Assembly (NCBI RefSeq): GCF_013359945.1
Contig: NZ_JABWCS010000202.1
Span: 62,001-126,000, forward strand
Origin: Paenibacillus agri
GTDB taxonomy: Bacteria > Bacillota > Bacilli > Paenibacillales > Paenibacillaceae
Length of the DNA: 64,000 bases
Reading direction: 5' to 3'
The translations under genes and the position numbers were made by a program. Below, piece by piece: positions 35,315 through 42,773 of the stretch (the first letter of the stretch is position 1; every line of letters starts with the position of its first letter). Below the pieces are notes generated by a model. The model saw only the letters and a list, made by a program, of their open reading frames with translations, ran no database searches and had not been told where the DNA came from.

Positions 35315-37651
35315 TTATTTACCCGCTGCTTCAAGTGCTGATTTGATTGCTTCTATCGCCTTGGCGGATATTTCCTTCTCAGCGTCATTGCTTCCGAACA
35401 CTGCCGCACGGTATCCGTACTTATGCAGTCCCGGGGTCGACCCGCCCTCAATCTCAGCCTTCACTGCTCTTTCGGCTTCGTTCAACTGAGCTTCTTTTCG
35501 GGTATTGCCGTTGTTATCTAGATAGTAAACCATCATTTTTACAGGAATGCCGTATTTGGTAGTTACCATCACATTCACAAGTTTGTCGTTGCTTACGCCG
35601 ATAAAGATCCCATCGAAATAAGCAGCCTTTTCCTTCTCTACAACCTCCGCCTTACCATAAGCTCTGTCCACCGCAGCCTTCAGTGCTGTACTGCTGCTGG
35701 TTGCGCCAGAGATAGCATCCACATCTTGCACACCTTCTCTGGTGCCTGCTGCCAGGAACTTCTCAGTCAATTGAGGAATAGCTTTGACTACCTCAGGGTA
35801 AGCGGCAGCTCCTCTATCTACAAGATTCATCCCTACACGATAAAGAGCGATATCTACGATTTTGCCGTTACGCAGCGTAACATCAGCTCTATTGGAGCCT
35901 TTATCATACGCATCGCCGTAAGCGGTGAACTTACCATCTTTATATGCGCCTTGTTCTTTGGACGCATTATTCAGCGCATCGGTCAGTGCAGCTCTTGCAG
36001 CTCCAGACAACTCTTCCTGGCCTGCGATGTCTGCAAATTGAACCCCTTTAGCTACCAGGTCCGCTGTCAGACGATCTACAACAGATTTCTGCTCAGCAGT
36101 TAATTTGTCATCGGCAATCAGCTTTTTGTCAGCACCGAACAGACTCAGTTTCACGCCGGTTACCTTATCTCCTGCAAGATCAACCAATAGGAGAAGCTTG
36201 GACCCGTTATCTACACCAGCAAATTTTCCGTCAAAATACTTCTCTTCGCCCTTATCTTTCAGCGCTTTCTCAAAGGCTCTTTCAATAGCCTGATTCCAGC
36301 CATGGCTGCTCTCCGTAGCTCCGGAGACCCCGTCAACCTTCTCATCGTAATTACTGATATAAGATCCGTTTGCCAGGAACTTTGCTGTCATTGGAGCGTT
36401 GGCTTTAACGACGTCAGCATAAGCGGTATTGCCTCTGTCAATCAAATTAGAGCCAAGTCTGTACAGCTTCACATCTACCAGCTTGCCATTGCGGATCACT
36501 ACATCCGCTCTTTCTACACCGACACTTCTTGCTGTGCCGTAAGAAGAATAGAATCCATCGATATAAGCGGACGAATTATTAATCTTGGCATTTTGCTCAG
36601 CATCCCAGAATGCATTGACCGCGGCTTTGAAATCAGCTTCCAATCCGGCAACAGGCTTGGCTGCTGTTCCACTAGTCAGCAGGGCAGGCGTAATCGCTGC
36701 TACTGTAGCTGTCTGTTCCGGTGTAAAAGCTTTCTCTTCCACGATATCGCCAGCACTGTTCAGCGGATATACCTTCACTGCTGTCAGCTTGTTCTCATCA
36801 TACGTAGAGAAGACAGCATATTTTCTTTCTGGATCAATCCCCATATGTTCGCCGGCAAAATATACTGCATCGTCCGGTTTCACCTTAAGTGCACGTTCAA
36901 AGGCTCTGTCCACGGACAATTTCCAGCCATCACTGGTCCGCGTTGCACCAGATACGGCATCCACAGCCGCGGCTTGGTCTCTTGTTTTGCCGAGCAGTCT
37001 TTCATGCATTAGCTTATAGGCCTGCCATACGCCGCTGTAATTGTACCGGGCATCACGGTCAATCAGGCTCGGACTGGTTCTCATCAGCTCGATATCGGTA
37101 ATCTTGCCGTCCTTGATGGCAACTTTGACGCCTTCTGTGCCTTTGGAGTAGGCGTTACCGTATGCCACGTAGATCCCGTCTTCATAAACGTTCTCTTGAA
37201 CAGTCACAGGCTGCGGTGTTGCCACTGGTTTAGCAGTTGCTACAGGAGCAGGGGTAGCCACAGGTTTGGCGGTTGCTTCCGGAACAAGAGTCGCCGCAGG
37301 TTTGGTCGTTGCCTCAGGTTTGGCCGGGGTTGTCACGACCGGTTTGGCAGTTGCCACAGGTTTAACTGTAGCTTCTGGCTTTACAGTAGGCTGCGGTGTC
37401 GCTGCTGGCTTAACCGTTGGTTTAGGTGTAGGCTTAACCGTTGGTTTTGGCGTTGGCTTGGCAGTTGGTTTGGCTGTTGGCTCCGCTTTAGGCGTTGCCG
37501 CAGGCTTGGCGGGCGCCGCGGGCGCTTCCTCCGAGGCGGCAGACACCGCGTCCACGTTCAGGTTCAGACTCGGAACATGTAGTGTGTAAGCGAATGGTGA
37601 CAACAGTAGTGCCGCGCTGACAGTCAATGATATAAACTTTTGTTTTTTCAA
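35315..37651 (-). CDS. Secreted multi-flavin protein with three FMN-binding modules
   Basis: The protein has about 778 residues from a TTG at 37651 (LKKQKFISL), eight bases after AAAGGAG. A signal peptide (to about residue 40), a Pro/Lys/Thr/Ala repeat region (about 45-150, KPTPKPTVKP-like) and three FMN-binding modules follow (about 155-256, 363-464, 569-668). Each module ends in a flavinylation motif: DAVSGAT, DGVSGAT, DAISGAT, where the Thr is the usual ApbE attachment site. Between and after them are related degenerate modules (YFAGEHMGID, YFDGKFAGVD, YFDGIFIGVS) without the motif. Covalent FMN would be attached outside the cell. Such proteins carry electrons across the wall, as PplA of Listeria does; unlike PplA there is no lipobox. 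No apbE gene is in the window. Confidence 0.88.
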   Translation of the reverse strand: MKKQKFISLTVSAALLLSPFAYTLHVPSLNLNVDAVSAASEEAPAAPAKPAATPKAEPTAKPTAKPTPKPTVKPTPKPTVKPAATPQPTVKPEATVKPVATAKPVVTTPAKPEATTKPAATLVPEATAKPVATPAPVATAKPVATPQPVTVQENVYEDGIYVAYGNAYSKGTEGVKVAIKDGKITDIELMRTSPSLIDRDARYNYSGVWQAYKLMHERLLGKTRDQAAAVDAVSGATRTSDGWKLSVDRAFERALKVKPDDAVYFAGEHMGIDPERKYAVFSTYDENKLTAVKVYPLNSAGDIVEEKAFTPEQTATVAAITPALLTSGTAAKPVAGLEADFKAAVNAFWDAEQNAKINNSSAYIDGFYSSYGTARSVGVERADVVIRNGKLVDVKLYRLGSNLIDRGNTAYADVVKANAPMTAKFLANGSYISNYDEKVDGVSGATESSHGWNQAIERAFEKALKDKGEEKYFDGKFAGVDNGSKLLLLVDLAGDKVTGVKLSLFGADKKLIADDKLTAEQKSVVDRLTADLVAKGVQFADIAGQEELSGAARAALTDALNNASKEQGAYKDGKFTAYGDAYDKGSNRADVTLRNGKIVDIALYRVGMNLVDRGAAAYPEVVKAIPQLTEKFLAAGTREGVQDVDAISGATSSSTALKAAVDRAYGKAEVVEKEKAAYFDGIFIGVSNDKLVNVMVTTKYGIPVKMMVYYLDNNGNTRKEAQLNEAERAVKAEIEGGSTPGLHKYGYRAAVFGSNDAEKEISAKAIEAIKSALEAAGK

Positions 37652-37731
37652 TCTGTATTCTCCTTTACCAAATCCCCAGTAGTATGTAGCTCTTTTATAA
37701 ATAAATTTGATCATAGCGCTTTCATTGCTTT

Positions 37732-37761
37732 CTTATGAAGAACCTCGTGCCTCTTCATAAG
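37732..37761. repeat. Ten-bp inverted repeat upstream of the multi-flavin gene
   Basis: CTTATGAAGA (37732-37741) and TCTTCATAAG (37752-37761) are perfect complements with a 10-base loop, about 80 bases before the start codon. They could form a leader hairpin or an operator. Confidence 0.5.
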
Positions 37762-37832
37762 AGTCCATCCCCCCTCTCCAGTATTTGAATCGCATTATCC
37801 GCCGCCCACAAAAAATGTCTATTAGTACAAAG

Positions 37833-37846
37833 GTGAATTAATTCAC
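37833..37846. promoter_or_regulatory. Fnr/Crp-like palindrome
   Basis: GTGAATTAATTCAC is a perfect 14-bp palindrome flanked by G and A, close to the TGTGA-N6-TCACA consensus of Bacillus Fnr. It lies between the multi-flavin gene (minus) and the ferrochelatase gene (plus). Regulation by an oxygen-responsive factor would fit both, but this is inference. Confidence 0.4.
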
Positions 37847-38102
37847 ATATTTGGATAAAAGCCTCTCAGCGGCAATTTCTGGCTTGATGTTATCAGACTC
37901 ATCTCCTTGTTCTCTGTATATAAAATCACAGCCCCTATAATAAACATCACTATTTTCTAGTTATTTACTATTTATATTTCTTTTTCTCTCATATCTTACA
38001 TTTTCTGCTTTCTCTAAATTGCAGTGATTACACTAATTGTGCAAACCGTGTCAGGTATGCTATTTTAACTGGATGCCACGACGAAGGGAGTTGATCGACC
38101 CT

Positions 38103-39152
38103 GTGAACAAGCAACCACCCATCGGGGTCATTCTTGCTCAAATTGGAACACCATCCGAACCAAGTGCTAGAGCAGTTCGTCCTTACCTGCGGCGTTTTCT
38201 GTCCGACCGCCGGATTATCGACTATTCACCACTGCTCTGGCAGCCTCTGTTGCGCGGAATTATTCTGCGGACCCGGCCCCGCCGCTCAGCAGAGCTATAC
38301 CGGCAGATTTGGGGAGTGGATGGCTCGCCGCTGCTCACCCATTCCCTGGCGCAGCAGTCTAGACTGCAACAACTGCTGGGCAATCGTTATCAGGTCGAGC
38401 TAGGGCTCGCCTACAGTGAACCAAGTATGGAGCAGGCTGTACACAGACTGGAAAAATCGGGAGCGACACGGATCATTATCGTTCCTCTATTCCCGCAGTA
38501 TTCTTCGACGACCACCGCCTCCGTGTATGATGCAGCCGCCTTTGCTATACTTGGACGACGCAGCGCACGTGGTCCGGCATCGAAGCGATTTGTACCCGCC
38601 CTCCGGTTCATGGAGGCTTATTATGATGCACCCGGTTACATCTCAGCCATGAAGGATCATCTTAAGCGCCAGCTGGAGGGGATGACGGACAAGCCCGATT
38701 ATTACGTCCTGACCTTTCACGGCATCCCGAAGCGGTATGCCGACACCGGCGATCCATACCCGGAACAGTGCAAGGTGACGGCAAGGCTGCTGGCTGAGGC
38801 CATGGGCTGGGAAGCAGCAGAATGGCAGCTTACTTTTCAATCCCGGTTCGGATGGGAAGAGTGGGTAGGACCGGCAACAGCAGATGTACTTGGCGAATTG
38901 GCGGGACGGGGAATACGAAGACCGGCTATTTTCTCACCAGGTCTCGTGACCGATTGTCTGGAAACCCTGCATGAGCTTGCTGTAGAAGGACGAGAGTTAT
39001 TCGTAGCAGGCGGCGGGCAAGAGGAGAATTTCACCGCTTTTTCTTGCTTAAATACCGAGGAGGAATGGCTGTCCTTTCTGACCCATCAGGTGGAGCAGAA
39101 CGCTCAGGGCTGGATAACGCACACAAGCCGCCCTTCCGCAGATCATCTCTGA
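38103..39152 (+). CDS. hemH: Ferrochelatase of Gram-negative type
   Basis: It inserts iron into a porphyrin. The sequence matches the Escherichia coli-style enzyme: GVILAQIGTPSEP, LRRFLSDRRIID, PLFPQYSSTTTASVYDA, FHGIPKRYADTGDPYPEQC (with the metal-site His), LTFQSRFG and PGLVTDCLETLHE. Bacillus subtilis CpfC instead has AHSLP and a different C-terminal half. I place the start at the GTG at 38103, downstream of AAGGGAG; the open frame reaches 38037. About 350 residues. No other haem genes are adjacent, so it appears to be an isolated, possibly acquired gene. It may act on protoporphyrin and not on coproporphyrin. Confidence 0.9.
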   Translation: MNKQPPIGVILAQIGTPSEPSARAVRPYLRRFLSDRRIIDYSPLLWQPLLRGIILRTRPRRSAELYRQIWGVDGSPLLTHSLAQQSRLQQLLGNRYQVELGLAYSEPSMEQAVHRLEKSGATRIIIVPLFPQYSSTTTASVYDAAAFAILGRRSARGPASKRFVPALRFMEAYYDAPGYISAMKDHLKRQLEGMTDKPDYYVLTFHGIPKRYADTGDPYPEQCKVTARLLAEAMGWEAAEWQLTFQSRFGWEEWVGPATADVLGELAGRGIRRPAIFSPGLVTDCLETLHELAVEGRELFVAGGGQEENFTAFSCLNTEEEWLSFLTHQVEQNAQGWITHTSRPSADHL

Positions 39153-39206
39153 TCCCGAAAGGACGGCTTGTACTGCCGTAACGGCTCTATGGACTGGACG
39201 TCGTAC

Positions 39207-39659
39207 TTAGACGCTCAGTTGCTTGTATTTGTCAGTCAATTCATCAAACCACTGCTTATCCTGCATAGACAGAGCCACGTCAATCAACTCGGCAATTTCA
39301 CTCCGTGTAAGCTCAGGTGAATCGTTGAAGCAGATCTCTGCGGAGGCTTCGGCCTCCCCTTCCACCCCTTCAGCGAAATCGTAGGAAAAGTTCAACTGGA
39401 TCTCACTTTCCAGGAATTCATTACGGAGAAAATATAGCACTTCGCACATCAGAACAGGTCTGACTTGGTCTTCGAAGACACATTCCATCACCTTCGCCCA
39501 ATATTGCTTGTTGCTAAGGTGCAGCTTGTCATTGGTCAGAAGATATTTCTCCCCTTGAAAATCATTGACAAATCTCAGCTCGAGCGGCTCCATTTTGAAA
39601 ATACCGGCAATTTGCTTCATGGCAATATCCACAATGTCCTGCGTTCCTAATCTGATCAT
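39207..39659 (-). CDS. Conserved small protein with IDEAL-like C-terminus
   Basis: The 150-residue soluble protein is acidic. Its C-terminal 35 residues (TRSEIAELIDVALSMQDKQW then FDELTDKY) look like the IDEAL domain of Firmicutes, a short helical motif of unknown biochemical role. The N-terminal 110 residues are mixed alpha/beta and I do not recognise them. It starts just after an AGGGG-type ribosome site. Single gene between hemH and ade. Confidence 0.7.
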   Translation of the reverse strand: MIRLGTQDIVDIAMKQIAGIFKMEPLELRFVNDFQGEKYLLTNDKLHLSNKQYWAKVMECVFEDQVRPVLMCEVLYFLRNEFLESEIQLNFSYDFAEGVEGEAEASAEICFNDSPELTRSEIAELIDVALSMQDKQWFDELTDKYKQLSV

Positions 39660-39829
39660 CTCTGATGCACCCCTTCTCTTTCAATAAATATCATTACTAT
39701 CTTTTGTACGTCTTATATAGTTAATGATTTTATACTATTTTTACAAAGAAAATGATTCAATTTTGTTATATTTGTTTAATATATATCCTTTTTATGAGCA
39801 GGCACAGCCTAATTTATTACTAAAAATAG

Positions 39830-39875
39830 AAAGAGCTGCCACAGTAGGACAAAACACCCTACATGGCAGCTCTTT
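39830..39875. terminator. Terminator of adenine deaminase
   Basis: AAAGAGCTGCCA (39830-39841) pairs with TGGCAGCTCTTT (39864-39875), a 12-bp perfect stem. On the minus strand a weak U-rich tail follows; it may work in both directions. Confidence 0.85.
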
Positions 39876-39924
39876 TTCGGTTATATCTGAATCATGACTC
39901 TATTAACAGAGCAACTGTTTCTAT

Positions 39925-41742
39925 TTAATCTTGTACAAACAGTGGCACAAGTTGTATTCCGTCTTCCGGGGAAATCCGCACCAGACCCTTATCCGAAATG
40001 CGAAGGGTCGGGATCACCGCAAGCGCAAGAAGCGACAAGGTCATAAAAGCATAATTCAACGTACAGCCCGCGTTATAGAGCGCGGTGCTGATGGCCGCTG
40101 ACTGGGCGGCAGCGATCTCGAACGGCTCGGCGGACATCAGTCCTGCGATCGCCAGCGGGAATAAGGTTTCTCCTGACGCTGTAATCACCGCTACTCCCCC
40201 TTGTGCATCAGCGACTGCATTCGCGGCACGGGCCATGAGCTCGTCATCATTCCCGATAACCAGCACATTATGGCTGTCATGGGCCACGGTCATGGCGATG
40301 GCCGCTGGTTCATGGAAGCCGATCCCTTCCACAACGCCCACCGATTTATTGCCTGTTCCTTTGTGACGCTCCAGAACGGCAATTTTACACAGTCCGTCAC
40401 CTTGACCCACTTGCAGCTTACCATCCTCGACGGGCAGGGTAAGAATGCGCTCGATAGTCTCTACATGATTTTCCCGAACTTTGATGACTCGTGTAGGTAA
40501 TGTTCCCGATGCTATCGGTGTTGTAATAATAAAATCCTCGGCGGTCGGGCGCTGCGCCAAGTGGACCGAAGCCCTTACTTCCTCCGGATAGGTGAATGCA
40601 GGCAGCTGTGCCGTCATTATGCCATTTTCGGCCACTACAACGCCCGCCGCGATGGTTAGCACGACATTAACATCCGCCAGATTGCCATCAAGCAAAATGA
40701 TATCGGCACAGGAACCCGGCGTAATGGAGCCGATATCCCGGGCCACACCAAAGCGCTCCGCCGTGTTGATCGTCGCCATTTGGAAAGCCGTCACCGGCTT
40801 CACACCCTGAGCGATAGCATGACGCACCACAAAATCCATATGCCCCTCATCACGCAGGGATTCCGAGCTGCGGTCATCGGTCACGAGCATGATCCGGCGA
40901 GGATCAATCCCATGCTCCGTGTGAGCTGTGATCGTCTTCGCCACATCATGCCAGGCGGAACCGCGGCGCAGCTTGGCATACATACCGAGCCGGACGCGCT
41001 CAATAACATCCTCTGCCGTCACGCACTCGTGGTCTCCCGTGACACCTGCTGCCGCATAAACCGGAAGTCGCCAGTCACTGGACGGCCAAGTAAAGTGCCC
41101 GTCCACCTGCCGGCCAGCCCGCAGCGTAGCCTGGATTTCACCCAGCATCTTCTCATCGCCATAAACAACGCCAGGGAAGTTCATCACCTCACCGAGTGCA
41201 ATCACATCCTCGCCCCAGGTAAAAGCTTCCGCTACTTCTTCCGGTCCAATAGCCGCGCCGGTAGTCTCAAACTCCGGTCCCGCTGCCGGCACGCAGGATG
41301 CCACCTGCATATACCCTGCCAGCGGCGTCCCGCGCAGTTCATCCAGCATCAGCTTGATGCCTTTGAGCCCAAAGACGTTCGCTATCTCATGGGCATCGAA
41401 GAACCCGCCGGTCGTACCGAGCGGCAGCACCGCGCGGGCAAATTCTGTCGCAGTTAGCTGCGTGCTCTCAATATGGCAGTGACCATCAAGCAGTCCAGGA
41501 GCAATATATTTTCCATTCGCATCAATGACCTGAGTGTCTTCGCCAATCAAATGCGAGACATCCTTGCCCACATAAGCGATACGTCCACCCTGAATCCCTA
41601 CAGACATCCCATTCAAAATTTCGCCGGAGATCACATTCACCAGCTTGCCGCCAGTAATCACCAGCGTAGCCGGCCGGTCACCACGGGCTGTTGCCACAAG
41701 CTCCGGTACACAATCTGCCAAAGGTTTTCTCTCAAAAGTCAT
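39925..41742 (-). CDS. ade: Adenine deaminase
   Basis: It converts adenine to hypoxanthine plus ammonia for purine salvage. The 605-residue amidohydrolase shows YIAPGLLDGHCHIES (metal HxH), DAHEIANVFG, GEVMNFPGVV, DGHFTW, VTDDRSS, and the C-terminal beta domain. Length and motifs fit AdeC (about 580). The ATG at 41742 follows GAGGAGGAG. A sigma-A promoter 176 bases upstream and an intrinsic terminator within the leader point to transcription attenuation. Confidence 0.94.
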   Translation of the reverse strand: MTFERKPLADCVPELVATARGDRPATLVITGGKLVNVISGEILNGMSVGIQGGRIAYVGKDVSHLIGEDTQVIDANGKYIAPGLLDGHCHIESTQLTATEFARAVLPLGTTGGFFDAHEIANVFGLKGIKLMLDELRGTPLAGYMQVASCVPAAGPEFETTGAAIGPEEVAEAFTWGEDVIALGEVMNFPGVVYGDEKMLGEIQATLRAGRQVDGHFTWPSSDWRLPVYAAAGVTGDHECVTAEDVIERVRLGMYAKLRRGSAWHDVAKTITAHTEHGIDPRRIMLVTDDRSSESLRDEGHMDFVVRHAIAQGVKPVTAFQMATINTAERFGVARDIGSITPGSCADIILLDGNLADVNVVLTIAAGVVVAENGIMTAQLPAFTYPEEVRASVHLAQRPTAEDFIITTPIASGTLPTRVIKVRENHVETIERILTLPVEDGKLQVGQGDGLCKIAVLERHKGTGNKSVGVVEGIGFHEPAAIAMTVAHDSHNVLVIGNDDELMARAANAVADAQGGVAVITASGETLFPLAIAGLMSAEPFEIAAAQSAAISTALYNAGCTLNYAFMTLSLLALAVIPTLRISDKGLVRISPEDGIQLVPLFVQD

Positions 41743-41802
41743 GGTGATCTCCTCCTCGTTATTTATCAGCGTACCCGTAACTGATCTGCCCGTATTCTAA
41801 GA

Positions 41803-41842
41803 AAAACGGCTATCTCATCCCGAATGGGACAAGAGCCGTTTT
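41803..41842 (-). terminator. Terminator in the ade leader (candidate attenuator)
   Basis: On the minus strand AAAACGGCT...TCCC-ATTC-GGGA...AGCCGTTTTTC forms a complete intrinsic terminator. It lies after the predicted ade transcription start and before its start codon, so read-through must be controlled for expression. It could also serve as the terminator of the upstream PH-domain gene. Confidence 0.8.
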
Positions 41843-41917
41843 GCCGCTGGTGCAGACGTTTTGTTAAATTGTACATCGCCGATTATTCCCTGCTACAGTA
41901 GCAGGTTTGTTCCAACG

Positions 41918-41946
41918 ATTATCTTACGTTCCCATCGGTACGTCAA
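41918..41946 (-). promoter_or_regulatory. Sigma-A promoter of ade
   Basis: TTGACG (complement of 41941-41946), a 17-bp spacer and GATAAT (complement of 41918-41923). Transcription should start near 41911, giving a leader of about 170 bases with a CCTGCT-ACTGT-AGCAGG hairpin near its 5' end. Confidence 0.75.
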
Positions 41947-41957
41947 GCGCTCATAAA

Positions 41958-42335
41958 CTACTTCAAAATATACTGCGACAGGACCGACTGCACCTCATAA
42001 ATATTTACGTTTTTGTTGAACGTCTTCTTAATAGGAATTGTGCTGCTGGAAATGTAAAGGCATAGCTCGGCATCCAGATCCAGATGTCCCGCGGTCTCCA
42101 CCGAGTAATGGGAGATGCTTTTGTAAGGGACAGAATGATACTCCGTTTTCTTCCCGGTCATCCCTTGCTTATCCACCAGAATGAGCCGTTTATCTGTAAA
42201 AATAAACATATCCCGTACCAGCTTGTAGGCTCGCTCAATCTTTTCATCAAGGATCAGAATCTGACCATATTCCTTGCGCACTGCCGCCAGATCCACCTGT
42301 GAAGCATTGCCCAATATTCCGTCAAAAAGTGCCAT
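41958..42335 (-). CDS. Bacterial PH-domain protein
   Basis: The 125-residue protein resembles the bacterial PH domain family (bPH_1): MALFDGILGNAS, then FIFTDKRLILVDKQGMTGKKTEYHSVPYKSI and a final helix. These single-domain proteins are cytosolic and of unknown function. The ATG at 42335 follows AAGGG; the frame to 42374 has no ribosome site. Single gene. Confidence 0.8.
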   Translation of the reverse strand: MALFDGILGNASQVDLAAVRKEYGQILILDEKIERAYKLVRDMFIFTDKRLILVDKQGMTGKKTEYHSVPYKSISHYSVETAGHLDLDAELCLYISSSTIPIKKTFNKNVNIYEVQSVLSQYILK

Positions 42336-42450
42336 AGGCCCTTCCCCATTTCTGTCCTGTAATTTGACGACCACCTTCCGTCATATACTCATATTATTAG
42401 GAATTTCGGCAATCATTCGAGGTAATAACCAGGAATATGCAATTTTAGGC

Positions 42451-42479
42451 TTGCTTATTTCAGACGAATTGATTACTAT
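42451..42479 (+). promoter_or_regulatory. Promoter of the ABC-F leader transcript
   Basis: TTGCTT (42451-42456), 17 bp, TACTAT (42474-42479). The transcript would start near 42486 and carry the leader ORF and terminator before the ABC-F gene. Confidence 0.6.
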
Positions 42480-42514
42480 TAATGTAAATTTGCAAAAAAA
42501 GGAGGTGTGGTAGG

Positions 42515-42679
42515 ATGGATCGCAATTGGACCAACAGTGTTATTAGCCGGCTGCCTTTGGCAATGGCTGGCATCGTTAATGAAAATGTCAACAACGGGAG
42601 AAGTCTGTCCATTTTCAAGAACTCAATAACACTACACAATTGCGAAATGCCCTTCCTGCCATCACCCGAACGGATATAA
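42515..42679 (+). CDS. Leader peptide ORF upstream of the ABC-F gene (54 aa)
   Basis: ATG at 42515 follows AGGAGG by nine bases and opens a 54-codon frame (begins MDRNWTNSV, ends LPSPERI). It resembles no known protein. Its position, between a promoter and an intrinsic terminator that precedes an ABC-F gene, is that of the regulatory ORFs controlling antibiotic-inducible ABC-F genes such as vmlR, where a stalled ribosome prevents termination. A competing GTG frame of 40 codons (VGWIAIGPTV) overlaps but is too close to the ribosome site. Confidence 0.6.
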   Translation: MDRNWTNSVISRLPLAMAGIVNENVNNGRSLSIFKNSITLHNCEMPFLPSPERI

Positions 42680-42693
42680 TTATCGGAGATGAC

Positions 42694-42728
42694 AAGACCG
42701 CGGGGATATTTTCCTGCGGTCTTTTTGT
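42694..42728 (+). terminator. Intrinsic terminator in the ABC-F leader (candidate attenuator)
   Basis: AAGACCGC (42694-42701) and GCGGTCTT (42716-42723) form an 8-bp stem followed by TTTTTG. It lies 15 bases after the leader ORF and 46 bases before the ABC-F start codon. Confidence 0.85.
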
Positions 42729-42773
42729 ATTGGTGTAACGGCGGATGAAGGGTGTTCTAAAAGGAGAATACCC

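Noticed and set aside
37196-37582. Plus-strand ORFs opposite the Pro-rich segment of the multi-flavin protein
   Set aside because: They mirror the repetitive Pro/Lys/Thr codons of the real minus-strand gene; the Gly/Val- or Arg/Cys-rich translations are artefacts.
41843-41957. Purine riboswitch upstream of adenine deaminase
   Set aside because: The conserved three-way-junction core is absent, and the leader before the terminator is short. Attenuation by another mechanism is kept as a finding.
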